This document shows, in pieces, positions 10,840 through 22,974 of a stretch of DNA of 64,000 nucleotides. Position numbers and translations under genes: made by a program. The notes beneath the pieces are model-generated. The model did not search any database and was not told where the DNA came from. It saw nothing but the letters and a program-made list of their open reading frames with translations. Every line of letters begins with the position of its first letter. The first letter of the stretch is position 1. Source of the DNA: Pampus argenteus. Its lineage: Eukaryota; Chordata; Actinopteri; Scombriformes; Stromateidae. The DNA is taken from positions 6,214,501 through 6,278,500 of the forward strand of contig CM072877.1 in the NCBI GenBank assembly GCA_036937835.1, given 5' to 3'.

Positions 10840-13416
10840 AAAATCACTGAAGAAGCCTGAAGTCAAGGGTAAAATAGAAAGGAGACTTTTTTGTTTCTAA
10901 CCTTTGTCATCATCACTTTGTAGGCGTACCACTTCCTGCCTTTTCCTTTGCCCAAAGCTCCTTCAAACTTATCCACAAATTCTTGAGCTTCCCTGTGACA
11001 AGGTCACATGTTAACCAGGTACTGACAGATACTGACAGGTAGATGAAATGACCCCCAAATATTCCACCTACAAACTCAACCAAATGATTTGCATATGATT
11101 TATTTTTTTTTTAATCTCAAGCAAACAATACAGATGACAGGAGATTACTTTAGGTGTACGAGCCTCCGCTTCATCCTCCATGGCTTGTTCCTGATGGTGG
11201 CGATCAGTTTCTTCTTCTCCTCCACCTCCTCCATCAGCCGGGCCATCTCTCCTTCCGACATGGACTCCTCTTCCTCGTCAGAGTCCGAGTTGGAATCAGA
11301 TGAACTGCAGGAGAAGCGGCAGAGATTATTCAGAAAACAACGAGGGCAGCAGCTCTGTGAGACATGCTCACAATGCCAGTTCTAAAATACTGATGCTCAG
11401 CATGTATAATGTTTACTAGATTCACTGTATCATAAAAGACCAAAGTTATTACGGTCATCCTGAGGGGAGCATGAACCAAATTTCATGGTAATCCATCCAA
11501 TAGTTGTTGAGGAATTTAACTCACACAACAAATATCAACCACATGGTAGCGCTAGGGGACGACGTCTCTTGAGGATACATCTTCTGGGAACCATGAATGT
11601 CTTTGCCAAATTTATGCCGACTGCGACCAACCTTAGACCAGAAATGTCAACTTTTTACACAAGATGCTCAAAATGTCTGTCCAGATTTCCGTGAATTTCT
11701 TGGTGTATATTCATGTTCCCCAGAAGATGAGTCCTAATAAATTTGGTGATCACCCTGATCTAATACGGCTCAGGACAATTTTATTGTTATTGTGTATTGG
11801 CAGTTAAATTGTCAATTGAATTAATATGGATCCTGATTTGTATAGTTGCCTACCTGTCATCCTTCTTCTTCTTCTTCTTCTTGTCCTTGTCATTGTCCTT
11901 GTCTTTCCCTTTGTCTTTCCCTTTGTCTTTCCCTTTGGCATCCCCCTTTTTACCCTTGCTGTCCTCCTCATCCTTCCCCCCTTTCTTTCCTCCTCCTCTC
12001 TTCTTTCCCTTCTTTCCTTTCTCCATATCACTCTCCTCCTCCTCACTGTCCTGGGCTTTGCCTCCTTTCTTTTTCTTATTGGCTGCTCCTCCTCGCTTCC
12101 TCTTGGGGGTCTCGTCCTCACTCTCATCCTCATCATCATCATCACCACGTTTCTTGGTTGGCTTCTTCTTGTTTGCTCCTCTGCGTTTCCTGGGAGACTC
12201 ATCCTCGTCTTCATCCTCCTCGTCCTCACTGGCTGTTTTTTTACCACGGCCTCTTCCCTTTGCGCCTCCTCTCCCAGCTGCCTGCCTCCTGTTCCCTCTC
12301 CTCCTCTGGGTGACGCCATCTACAATAAGTGCAAATAAATCACGAAATTAGATTCAACTAGATTCAACAGGGGATTCTAACAGTAACAGTTTCGGCTGTT
12401 TCATCCACTCACCGTCACTGCCGCTCAAATCCGCGTCTATGTCTATCCCAACTGAGGAAGAACACAAACAACACAACAACAGTCAGCCAGGTAAACAGAC
12501 CTTAAACACGTTGACACTAAACTATAATGGTGCACCACTAACAATAATCAAATTCAGTGTAAGAAATATTTAGCTTAACAAATAATGTTATTATTGACTC
12601 CATTTTTTTTTTCATAAAGCCAAGCTAGTGGTGATACTAGAAGTAAGAAACTGTATTCATGTTCCCATTAGGATGGACCATATTAACTTTGATGTTCCCT
12701 TCAACTTTTGATCCAGTCACTTTGCTGTGATGTGTATGAAATACCCATCATAACTAATAACATCCTCATCCGCCTCCAATGCCCTTTGTGTTAAGTGATA
12801 ACTAGCAAATGTTAGCATGCTAACACACCAAACTAAGCTGGTGAACATGGTGAACATTACCTGTCACTCAGCATGTTGTCACTGTGAGCAGCATGTGAGC
12901 CATATATGCATAGTATATCACTTTCTGTTTATCAATGTGCTTCTATGGTTTCAGGTATTTTATTATTATTATTATTATTATAACATAAATAAACTGAAGA
13001 ATAGAAATGATCCTATTCGATCCGCGCTGATATCTCAACTTGAGCCATGAAAGTAGCAGCAACTCGCTTCTAGTATCACCACCCAAGCAACGCTCAAATT
13101 TAATTCCAGGAACTCGTCCTCAAAGCAGGTGAAGACCGGTGGAAACAAAGGCTCAACCTGTGACGCTGGCTACACCTTAGGTAACATTTCATTAGGTTTA
13201 CTACACAAGGAAAGGTCATCGAGAGTAACATGATTTGAGTCCATACCTCTGTCATCGAATAATACAATATTGTATGTATATAAGTTGTCCAAAAAAAGAT
13301 GTATGTTAAACCAGACTGCCTCATACATCACTATAATTTACTCAACTTACACTATTATAACAGCAAACCTTCGACTCACCTTCATCCACTGAAGCCACGT
13401 CGCTTTTTCTCGGCAT
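6669..13416 (-). CDS. tmc2: transmembrane channel-like protein 2 (TMC2 type)
   Basis: Pore subunit of the hair-cell mechanotransduction channel; 957 residues. Twenty coding exons, 5' to 3': 13416-13380, 12451-12413, 12319-11854, 11304-11149, 10992-10902, 10802-10721, 10627-10521, 10418-10320, 10111-9969, 9865-9718, 9598-9410, 9272-9093, 8935-8777, 8659-8531, 8365-8298, 8044-7805, 7716-7591, 7401-7323, 7184-7064, 6883-6669. All phases agree. Residues 26-180 are a Lys/Asp/Glu low-complexity tail. Then come EEKKKLIATIRNKPW, the multi-pass TMC core with CWET at 625-628, FYAPGLVGINVLRLL, VPHERVFKASKSNNFYMG and LPPSFDCGPF, and a Gly-Pro-Arg tail. FTSWDYLIGNSETADNKYAS and FYAPGLVGIN match TMC2 better than TMC1. 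Fish have tmc2a and tmc2b; the copy is not resolved. Confidence 0.92.
8204..8255. repeat. (CA)n microsatellite
   Basis: About 26 CA units in a tmc2 intron, between the exons at 8298 and 8044. Confidence 0.95.
9044..9079. repeat. (CA)n microsatellite
   Basis: About 18 CA units ending 13 bases before the donor side of the tmc2 exon 9272-9093, so it sits just inside the intron. Confidence 0.95.
9704..9717 (-). promoter_or_regulatory. tmc2: RFX X-box match at a tmc2 splice donor
   Basis: On the minus strand the first 14 intron bases after exon 9865-9718 read GTAACCATGGCAAC. This fits the RFX X-box pattern GTNRCC-(0-3)-RGYAAC without a mismatch. RFX factors are known regulators of ciliary and hair-cell genes. 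Whether this intronic copy works is unknown; it also includes the splice donor. Confidence 0.35.
10806..10842. repeat. (CAA)n trinucleotide repeat
   Basis: About 12 AAC/CAA units just upstream (minus sense) of the acceptor of the tmc2 exon 10802-10721. On the gene strand it reads (GTT)n and overlaps the polypyrimidine region. Confidence 0.9.
11440..11720 (+). repeat. dispersed repeat, family A copy 1
   Basis: Contains CATCCTGAGGGGAGCATGAA, then TTTCATGGTAATCCATCC and AATAGTTGTTGAGG, followed by a second degenerate half. The same phrases recur near 41.2 and 42.4 kb. They resemble a repeat I know to be widespread in spiny-rayed fish, though I cannot name its class. It lies in the tmc2 intron between exons 11854 and 11304, opposite to the gene strand. 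Confidence 0.6.
12640..12915 (-). repeat. dispersed repeat, family A copy 2 (other half)
   Basis: Carries GCAAATGTTAGCATGCTAAC and GGTGAACATGGTGAACATTA, typical of the other half of family A as I know it, in reverse orientation. It lies in the first large tmc2 intron. Confidence 0.45.
12959..12981. repeat. (TTA)n repeat
   Basis: About seven TTA units in tmc2 intron 2, next to the family A remnant. Confidence 0.9.
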
Positions 13417-13875
13417 GATGAAACATGAAAAGTTTCTATCCTCTATCCTCTGTGCCTTCTGCAGAGTTCGCCCAGACTCTCACCCCAGCAAGTTGACTCT
13501 CTGCTGCCTCGGCTCCCCGCCAGCACCCAACTCAGGTAACTCACAATGCCATCACTATGACAACTGCTGCATGTGACCCACTCACAACAGCGGTTCTTGG
13601 ATGGGTGCGGTAAATTCTGGCAACTAAAGATGATCCAGCGTGGCTTGTTAAGCATATGAGCTGTGTTATTCTTAAGGAGATGGGATATTTTTCTATTTTA
13701 TTATTACTACACTATCAGGTTATATTGATTGATTGATTAGAAGTGAAACAGCATTCAGAGTAGCTCTATGTAGCTAGACTTGACTATTGTTTCCTGCTTT
13801 GCTTTTCCCTAAATGGCTACAGGACCCTATTATCTAAATCTATCTAAACACTCTCACTCGTCTTGTTACTGGAGA

Positions 13876-13876
<1 letters not shown>

Positions 13877-13906
<30 letters not shown>
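13877..13906. repeat. (CA)n microsatellite
   Basis: About 15 CA units in the tmc2-zfand5 gap. Confidence 0.95.
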
Positions 13907-13907
<1 letters not shown>

Positions 13908-14082
13908 GAAGACCAGACAGCTTTAAGATTTAATGAAGGTTTAGGTTTCTTCATGCGAGGCCCATTAGGCAAGCAGTAAATACTCTGACATGACCTTGCA
14001 GCGGCTGCATTTTCTTTTCTTTTTTTTGTTTTGTCTTTGACTCTATACATGCTGCATTTGGATCAGATACTGACAACAGCTG

Positions 14083-14084
<2 letters not shown>

Positions 14085-14132
<48 letters not shown>
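14085..14132. repeat. (GT)n microsatellite
   Basis: About 24 uninterrupted TG units in the tmc2-zfand5 gap. With the CA array 180 bases upstream it forms an inverted dinucleotide pair. Confidence 0.95.
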
Positions 14133-14135
<3 letters not shown>

Positions 14136-15194
14136 AGAAACAGCTCATTAAATAATAGAGTAGAGCTCGTTTTTCACATCCAAAATGATTCTATTACACG
14201 GTAGTCAGTTCCCACAGGTAACACATGGATTACCTGTTTACAGGTGTGTGCTGCGGTGGAGACGACACATCTGGTTAGATGTTGCTAGAGAGCCAAATAT
14301 GCAGCACTACTGTAAATCCTCAGGTGAAAGTGACACAGAACAAAATAAACGTATATTCTTAAATGGGCTTTGTTTAAAGTATTGTAACATACTAGGGTAT
14401 ATATCTATACTAGGGTAGTTATTTCTATGTCGTTTTCGTTTTCTTTTAAAACTGCATTGACTTTTTGGTCTTTGTGCGTGTGTGTAAATGTAAGGACTGA
14501 AATAGAAAGATATTCAACTGTTCAAATTTAGCTTGTGTTGCTTTTGACAGTCAGAGTTGTGAATGTGAAAAACTGTAAACTTTAATAAGATAATGTAAAT
14601 AATATCTGTTTATGCTGTTTACATGTATGACTAGTTAACCCCTTTTTCAATTTTACAACGTTAGGGTTGAACGATTTCTTTATATTTTTGTGTTTTTCTC
14701 CATGTTTGGATGTCTGTTCCATTGTTACGCAGGTTAAATAGGATCAGATGTGTCTGTTATGCCACCTAGTGGTTATTCGCCAAATCATCATTAACATTAC
14801 AGTAACAGTAACGTTACACACAGAACTGAAGTTCCATGCAAAGGAAGATGGAGCACACAACCTGCATGCAGTTGTAGTCATTAATAAGCACAGAGGTGGG
14901 TTGTGATTTTACAGCTTTCTCTACACTTACAGCAGTAGCTGCTACTTACGTTGTAGTTTAAGGCCTTTTACCCTGGGTAGGATCATCTCAACATTTTGTG
15001 GGTTGGGTTCCTGATCTATGATAAATGTGTTCTGTTTATTATTATATTTTATAACCTTGTGTGTTGCTAAACACTACTGTAAAAGTAACATAAGATGAAT
15101 ATGAAGTCATAACGTCTGTGGTAGTAGACAGGAGATTAAATGTTTGGATACTGACTGAGGAACACCATGTGCTTCTTGTGCTGATGAACACTCT

Positions 15195-15197
<3 letters not shown>

Positions 15198-15228
<31 letters not shown>
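15198..15228. repeat. (GT)n microsatellite
   Basis: About 15 GT units in the tmc2-zfand5 gap. Confidence 0.95.
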
Positions 15229-15229
<1 letters not shown>

Positions 15230-15996
15230 TAAACAGTCATCATGTTGAGTCAGGGTGTCATAACGTGACCCGAGGCTACACTCGCTGCAGCAGATCTCGT
15301 TTCCAGCCATCAGGAGTCACGTGGTAGCATGACACGCGTGTTGATTTTCTTCATACATTTCAGAATGTGGCTTTTTCCAGATGGAAGAACGAGGTTTATG
15401 AGAATGTACTGGACATTTGTTTGGAGTGGATGTGGACACAACAGGGATGTTTTGTGTATTGTTTAATCTTCTTGAAGAAAAATAAGATTCAGTAAAAAAT
15501 TTTAAAAAAGGATACTAAAGCAAACTGAAAGAATCCAAGCAAACTATCAAGTAAATATGCTTGTATTTACAATTGACTTGATGTGTCTTTAAGAAAAAGT
15601 AGAGATAAAAACTCACCTGCCACCATTTATTATGTGAATTGTGTATTTTACTCAGGCTGTTTTAGATTAATACAAATCCACTGGTTGATGATTGATAATT
15701 AAAGGCACTCAGTGGACTTGTTTTTTGTAAACAAACTAGTTATGTTTACATTGTTTAGTGCAGAGTGCATTTTCTTCTTCATGAAACAAGTCAATATTTA
15801 AACAGTATTTTAAATCCTTCATCGTGCATGTATGAGACAAACAAAACCAGATATACAAATACATGTTTTTTAAAACGCTCCATTGCTTTGATAGAGGGGA
15901 AATTTCACTGGTTACTCTTAATAATTATTGTCACATTGTGTAAAAAAAACCAAAAAAAACCCCCAGAATTCTTAATGTAATATTTGTGAACATAAT

Positions 15997-16020
15997 TTAT
16001 TTACATTATACAATTTATTC
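15997..16020 (-). terminator. zfand5: poly(A) signals of zfand5
   Basis: Two AATAAA hexamers on the minus strand, at 16020-16015 and 16002-15997. They imply a 3'UTR of about 1.25 kb below the stop codon at 17276. Long A/U-rich 3'UTRs are normal for ZFAND5 mRNAs. Confidence 0.55.
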
Positions 16021-16249
16021 TGTATAATTGGAAGATTACGCACACTGCAGTATATAAATAAAGACGTTTGTACAAACTTGCATAACTAAAGGGTAAAAAA
16101 AAAACTGAACACACAGATTAAGCAGACAAACCAAAAATCAACAAAATGGAAATTAATAACCTACAACCACAGGTCTCACTAAGTCACCGCTGCACACAAC
16201 CGCAACCTCATTTAATACTCAGTCACCAGCCGTCCACATCCACTCTGAC

Positions 16250-16275
16250 ACACACACACACACACACACACACAA
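16250..16275. repeat. (CA)n microsatellite in zfand5 3'UTR
   Basis: About 13 CA units within the predicted 3'UTR, so the transcript would carry (UG)n, a known binding sequence type for CELF/TDP-43 class proteins. Use here is not shown. Confidence 0.8.
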
Positions 16276-16733
16276 CACTCATCAGCTCACATTAAAAACA
16301 GAAGAAAACATTCAATAGTGAAGTAAAAGATGAAAATATTAGTGGGGCTAAACCCTTCAAAAGGCAAAAAGTAATACAAGTTTAGGCTACTTGTCATACA
16401 ACACACAGCATACACATGATTCTCATGAACAAAACAGGACACAAACATTAACTGAATGTGAGAAACAGTCAGGTGACCTCAGTGGAAAAAAAACAAAACA
16501 AAAAACAATAACAAAACCCAATGTTGACGCAGCATCAGCACAATATCAACAAGGAGGAGAGGGAAAAAAAAGAAAACTACGTTGTGTTTCTCGTGCCACA
16601 CACAGCAGGAGGGAAAGAATATGAGCCAGTGAGAAAAGGCTAGCGACAAATGTCTCTTTTTCAAAGTCTCTTTAGCAAGATGTCGGTGCTGTGTGTAGTG
16701 GGCGGGCACAGAGAAGCATTTCAGGTTGATGAT

Positions 16734-16782
16734 ATAATAATAATAATAATATTAATAACAACAACAACAACAATAATAATAA
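16734..16782. repeat. (TAA)n/(CAA)n compound repeat
   Basis: Mixed AAT and AAC triplets within the predicted zfand5 3'UTR. Confidence 0.85.
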
Positions 16783-17275
16783 AAATGACCAGGACGCAAA
16801 GTCAGGAGGGTTTAACTCTGACCTCAGAGTTCAGTAGAGGCCCAAAAAAAACAAAAACAACAAAAAAACCTTCGACTTTGCTACTCAAGCCAGCAGAGAG
16901 CAAGCACGACGGAGACGGCGCCGCCAGCCAACAGCAGTAACAGTCCGAGTGTCCGGGAGTCTTTCAAAGCAGAGTTCAAGCAACGGAAACAGACGTCTTC
17001 TTCAGCAACCTCCCTTAGTCACACTCCATAATATAGACACCCCCCACACCCCTTTGTTTGTTCAATACCACCTTCCAAAAGTGTTACACTCACACAAACA
17101 AGAATGAAAAACAAAAATGTAAGTGAACTTTCATGCACTGGGGAGAAAAGTCCAGACTGTCTACCAAACAAGAAGAAGACAGGTCCTTCAGGAAGAAGGA
17201 AGGGTTTGTTTTTTGTTTGTTTTTTTGTTAAAGCCGATCGCTCCCAGTATTCAAAGTCAAACTGTAGAGTTCTTT

Positions 17276-19222
17276 TCATATTCTCTGGATCTTGTCAGCG
17301 ACAACCACAGGGTTCTCTTTGCGGATCTTGGCAGCAGCTTCAGCTTTGTAGTCATATGGACAGTTGTGCTTGTCGGAGTAACGGTGAAGTCCACAGAACA
17401 GATTTCCACAGCGGCAGTCAAAGCCTGAAATGCAGCAGCAGAGGATAAAAATCAGTCAACAGGTATAAACCGTCTGGCGCACGGTTGACGCCCGTAAAAA
17501 AACAACGCACCATTTGTGTGTCAGGACAGATTTTCAGGGGGGGCGAAATGAGTTTTTAAACTTTGGCTGTAATAGAACAGAAGCTCTAATGAATCACTGC
17601 TCCCTGTAAGTAAAACATTAAGACCTTCTGAAAGTCTTAATAGCAGGAACTTTCTATAAACATGTGGAGAAAACTTTAAACTTGAAATCAATATTTTATG
17701 AATCAGCATGTACGTTCATCTTTGTGCCTTTCTCCATTTTGACTCTTTGAAAAATGCTTAAATTTGTACAACTTCTGCAGAAGAGTGTGACAAAGACCCA
17801 AAGCTTGCCTAACACTTGATTACATAACACTCCACCATGTACACAAGTAATTAATCAAACTTTAACTAAAACAAGTTTTCAGCTTGAACAGGAACAAGCG
17901 TGTGACTGTTTTGTCTCGTACCTGTAAGGCCAACTTTTTTGCGGCACATAAAGCAACGGTTCTTCTTGGGTTTTGGGGGCTCCGGGGCATTGAAGTCCTC
18001 ACTGCCAGCAGTGGAGGGATGGCAGCTCGAGACTGTGGGCTGACTCACCACTGTACACAGAAAAAAACAAACAACTTTTAACTCAATTAAGTACCACTCT
18101 TATTTACACAAAGGTGCTGGGACACCTTAACAAACAGGTCACCTCATTACAAATCTCCCTTGTGTATGTAAATATAAAATATGTCATTTTATATCCTAAT
18201 CTATCGTGATGCTGTAAGATTGGAATGTGTGCTTTTTTATTCCAATGAATTTGGTATCTGTCAAACCACAGCACTCCGTCTCACTGATATCTGACATCTA
18301 ATACAGGCATAAACAATCAAACATAGACCAAAGATAATTCAAGTAATCAATAACACAGAACTAAGAACTACATTTTGATCATCTTGCTGCATCATTCAAC
18401 TGTAAACAACAACCGAGAGTGAAAACAAAAGCTCAACATCACAAGATTCACGGTATGATTATTATTTAGTGGAATGTTTTATAATAATAATTAACCGATA
18501 TACACACTGAGCCAGCAATAAACTGCTGGTAAATAACGGTCATTTCTTGGTACCCACCTGGCTCTGTGAGCTCTACTTTGCTCCCTGATGCTCCTTTCTC
18601 CTCACAGGAGAGACTCATCTCAGTCATCTGTTGAGTTACAGCAATAGCTGTTGAAACCCCACTGCAAAAACAAATTTTAAAAAAAATTAATAAAAAGCAG
18701 AATAGTAAGCATAGCAGAAGAGTAAAAGGTTAAAACAAAAGTGTCCGCGTCCTCTTGGAAGTTGCTAATAAATATCAACAAACACGACCTCACCCGATGG
18801 CGTCGGCAGCAGCAGCCTCAGCAGAAGCGGCCTCAGCCGCCACCTCTGCTGCAGCGACTGCAGCGGCTGCAGCATTATTCAAGGTGGCCTCTAACCTCTG
18901 GATGGCAGAAGCCTCAGCTGTGGTGGGGCCGCTGCTGCTGCCTGAAGAAGAAAATGTCGCCACATGTCAGACTTAGACGGGGGACAAAGGTGCAGCTGCA
19001 GACGGAGGTCGGGATTTGTTTCCTGTGCGCATGTGGAAATAAAAGAAAACCACAGCAGGTCTTACCCATAGCACTCAGAGAACCGACGCCTCCATTGTTC
19101 TGTCTTGACAGGTGCTCCTTGTGGCACACAGAGCACATGCCATTAGTCCTAGGGTTGCCATAGAAACCACAGCCGGTGGCACAGAGCATAGGAACTGGGC
19201 TCTGATTGGTCTCCTGGGCCAT
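17276..19222 (-). CDS. zfand5: AN1-type zinc finger protein 5 (A20 + AN1)
   Basis: Ubiquitin-binding stress-response protein that in mammals stimulates the proteasome; 228 residues (human 213). Five coding exons, 5' to 3': 19222-19066, 18941-18794, 18661-18558, 18050-17922, 17424-17276; all phases match. The A20 finger has C14, C18, C30 and C33 (C-x3-C-x11-C-x2-C). The AN1 finger has C169, C172, C183, C185, C190, H193, H199 and C201. Between them lie an Ala-rich helix-like stretch (roughly residues 75-100) and a Ser/Pro linker ending in PEPPKPKKNRCFMC. The start MAQETNQSPVPMLC matches the ZFAND5 N-terminus. The close paralogue ZFAND6 is an alternative, but the A20 start and the neighbouring anxa1/TMC genes favour zfand5. 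Confidence 0.93.
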
Positions 19223-19250
19223 AGCGGTGTCTGTCGCCTGGTGGGCTGAG

Positions 19251-22200
19251 CTGGAGACACAAATGAAGATGAACGCTTGAGTGATGAAGGTCTGCGTGGG
19301 TACGACCAACAACACAAACAACAACAGACCTGAGGAAATGATAAATAAACCTACTGAATTCCAAACATGCAATTAAAACATTTGGATTTTGGACTTTTAC
19401 TGGGTGCTTGGACCAGCTCTCCATTAAAAAAACTGTAGTGATGACGATGTATGAGATTAGGTATCATCAGGAATTATTTTAATTATTGGACATATGTTGT
19501 TATATACAGCTATAATGATAAAATTCATATTTTTGTCTATAAGATGTCAGAAAATAGTGAAAAAAGTTACTTTGTGTGACCAACCCTAAAAAAAGCATTA
19601 AATCTACACATCTGAGCAGTAAAGCAGCAAACCTTTGGGTCTATTTGCTTAAAAAAGGTGTGATTATTAATATATTTTGCTGATTAATCTTTAACGACAT
19701 TGCAGCTTTAGATTCAATAAAGATAAACTACATTACTGCCTACAGCCACAGTGAAAGAATCTGAAATACCTTTCGGGTACTAAGGAAGAAAAGATTGAGA
19801 TTATGGATGCCCAAATGTAGTATGTTGTCCATAGTGGTTACAAACTCATAAACTACTTGATCCAAACACTACAAGTCCAGTTCAAATCTATTGATGAGAT
19901 TACATTTATTTATTTTTTTATATGAATGAAGGTTTATTTAACTGGCAGAACACAAATCCTGAAACTGGTGTGACGCAATCAGATAAACACTCGAGTCCAA
20001 CAGCATGAAGCAACTCCCAGAATTAAACATTAATTAGCTGCATTAACGCATGCCGGCTCCTGTTATCTCTTGATGCTTCATTCTAGCATTATATACATAC
20101 GGATTGAAACAATCTGTAATTCAGGGTTCAGAACGGTGTAATTTCACCGCTGGTTGTCGAGTCTTTCTGCTTCACTAAGTCACCGCTTGTGCAACTCGAC
20201 GCAATTATTGATCGGTTTAACAACAGCTCATTATCACTAACAGGCATCAACATGTTTACATCCGACTTTGGCTCGTTCAGCTGCCGAGCTACTTCATGTA
20301 ATTAACAGAACATTATACTCTAATTTGCATGGTCAACAAACAACATTACTACTTTATTTAAGTAAAGTAGTCTAAAACAGATCAGCTGGTGGTGGTTCAC
20401 ACAACATTTTAACAATTGACAACTTTGGCTTCTTTTGTCAAATAAAAAAAGGTTTGCTGCACACCTTTGTCACAAATAGACCTGTAGGTTAAAACCTGTA
20501 TGTTTACAAGTTATGCAAGTTTACATGAACTTGCATCAGCCTCCCAGTTACCTGCATTTAAAAGGAAATCATGACGATACCACTTGAGGAGCCAGATGCT
20601 GTTATTAAGTCAGTGGAGAAACACACTGGTATTATTTACATCAACAAGTTCACATTTCCGGTAAACTACATCAGAGGTTCATTCTCATAAAACACAGTCG
20701 TTGCTGCTATCTGCTCCCTTCACGTGTGTGTGTATGTGTGTTTGTGTACCTGAAGACTACAGTGCTCACATGGACCAGTGTATGATGGCTTTGCTCTGTC
20801 ACAGGAGTGCAATGTGACACGGTTGAGCTCAAAGGCTCACACATGCGCTACCTCAATACTGGGAACACATCTATTTATAGTTAACCTCAGGAGTCCCAGT
20901 TGGAGGAGGACGATTGCAAACAGACCTTATTACATCTTCATCAAGGGTCAAAAAGAAATACAAAAACATCACAAGACACCCTACAGGATAATCACATCAT
21001 TTGATAAATCAAGCAATCATCTGTGTCACCTGAAATGCCAGCTGTGTTTGCTTTACACATCATGGTTAAATTAAAACTCAGCAATCCAGCCAAAACAACA
21101 AACCAAAAGACTAATCTCAATAAATTGTACTAAAACTAAATACTATCAAATAAATAACTTTAAGGCTTGTAAGGAAACCCATGACCTGCATTTTGTATTA
21201 AATAGTTTGACCTGATCATGATAAGCTTTCCTAACCAAGAGAGGAAGATATGATAAAAGACAGATGTTGTCAAAACCCACACTCAGTTTGGGATTGGGTA
21301 CAGATTTAAACACATCACCTGTAGATTACATACAGAGCACAATACGTGTATTACCTAGACAAAAGCCAAAACAAAATCACCCTCCGACCCTAAGATGTTG
21401 TCAAACATCATCCTGACGCTCAATAACATACATATATAGCCTCATTTCTAGTTACATATTCCCACTGGAGGTCAGTTATTGTCGGTTTCGGTCCCTGACA
21501 AACACTGGGCCACAGCCGAGTCACTTCTCCACAAATCCACTGAGTCATGCTAGCAAGCTAATGACTGCAGCTAAACATCTTTTCTCTGTTAGGTGAGCTA
21601 ACGTTAACTTCAGGTTACATGGCACCGGACAACGTGGACACCTCATCTCATCTGCATCGAGTTACGAAAGTTTTTAAAAACAGACAAAGCACATAGTTTC
21701 AGTCCACTCGCTGGTATGCTAACGCTAGTTAGCCACAACACACCGTGTGAGATTCTCGTGATCTCGCTAATGTTAGCATATGCTAACAAGGAAAAGTGTT
21801 CTTTGTTTATGTTCCCAGCGCAGATGTACTGTGTATCTTCACAACAAAATAACAACACAACACCTTTGTGGGCATTACCATGTGAAAAAAGGTGCATAAA
21901 TCAGGATGGTTAAGGAGACACATCGTGAAATCCCCACAGAAGCTCAAGATAACTTGAGCAAGTCTAAAGATGCTAGTAGGTACTCGTCGGCCTAATTCAA
22001 AAGAGTCTGTCTTTATTTAAGTTACAGGACGGTAAAGAATACACAGAAAGCCACATTTAAGTCCCTGTTGTGAATTAATTTAAGTCGATTTAACTTATTG
22101 TTACGACCCTCGCAGTTGGAGATGGAAAGTCTCGGTCGACACGTGTTAACATTTCTTTAATCATCGCTTTCTAATTAAAGCTAGTTTTCCTCTTAGCTTT

Positions 22201-22307
22201 AGCTACGCCGAAGCTAATCACTTTTTTACATTACATGCGACTCTATGCGTTCACGACTCAAACAAACTTCCCAAACAAGCACTCATGCTAGCTGTGAGTT
22301 AACTTAC
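19251..22307 (-). other. zfand5: first intron of zfand5
   Basis: A donor on the minus strand (GACG/GTAAGT, last exon base 22308) and an acceptor before 19250 flank a 3 kb intron in the 5'UTR. The first exon is therefore non-coding and 28 non-coding bases precede the start codon in exon 2. I see no other gene inside the intron; open frames at 20778-21074 and 21643-21913 show no family resemblance. Confidence 0.7.
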
Positions 22308-22492
22308 CGTCGGTTTCAGATAAACGTTGGTTTTCGTGGAAACGTTGTTAAGATTGACGGGATAGCTATGTGTATCTTAAAGCTAACTAACTAGGGCCGT
22401 CTAGGTAAGTCCTCGTCTATGCCTTTCTTTTTTGGTTTTATCTTCTAAACGTAGACTCCTCTCCGCCTGGGAGTGCTGCTGCCTGATATCGG

Positions 22493-22601
22493 TGACGTCT
22501 TTCTGTCGCTGATTTGGTGGCATCTGTTTTGTTTTACTTGCTGCATTTGCGTCCTCTCTTTTTCCGGCGTACGTCACGGAAAATTGTGATGCTCTGATTG
22601 G
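22493..22601 (-). promoter_or_regulatory. zfand5: zfand5 promoter with CRE-like and CCAAT elements
   Basis: Upstream of the non-coding exon 1 lie TGACGT at 22493-22498, ACGTCA (its reverse) at 22571-22576 inside TACGTCACG, and ATTGG (CCAAT on the gene strand) at 22597-22601. There is no TATA box. CRE sites fit an inducible stress gene, but the exact start site is inferred. Confidence 0.45.
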
Positions 22602-22974
22602 AAGAAGTGTTGGAGTATAGCCACTAAAGATTTCAAGCTATTATTACAGATCATTAAGCCTGCTTTCTTCCATCGGGTAGACAGGCTATAGTCTCATGGT
22701 CTAGGTAAAAATCAATATTCATGCTTTCAGCTGTCCGTGGATACAACAAAGCAAGCTGAAGAAGATATGGTGCCTTCAATGCTCCCCGTAAACTCCATTT
22801 TCCCTGTAACACTATTCACTATCGCTATTCGCTACTTCAATGACCCAGAGAGTCAGGGGGCACATTTGAAGCGACTGTTGTTATCATCTCTTCTCGGAAA
22901 GTCACATTGCCCAGGCACAAAATCTAACAATCCATTGCCTCAGTTTGGCACATATTTCACAGGGGTTGATTTAT

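Larger units (their letters stand above)
13417..15990. other. intergenic, tmc2 5' flank to zfand5 3' end
   Basis: Holds the upstream flank of tmc2 (no clear TATA box seen) and three dinucleotide arrays, listed separately. No coding exon, tRNA or other RNA gene is visible. Short open frames here are made by the CA/GT arrays or are random. Confidence 0.5.

Noticed and set aside
11797..12351. Plus-strand frames of 155-184 codons over the pyrimidine-rich tract
   Set aside because: They are products of strand-asymmetric low complexity opposite the real TMC exon; their Ser/Phe/Leu-rich products match nothing.
6669..13416. Calling the channel gene tmc1 by gene order
   Set aside because: Protein phrases fit TMC2 better than TMC1 in several blocks; gene order alone was not enough.
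14085..15228. Short frames with Cys-Val or Thr-His runs
   Set aside because: They are translations of GT/CA microsatellites.
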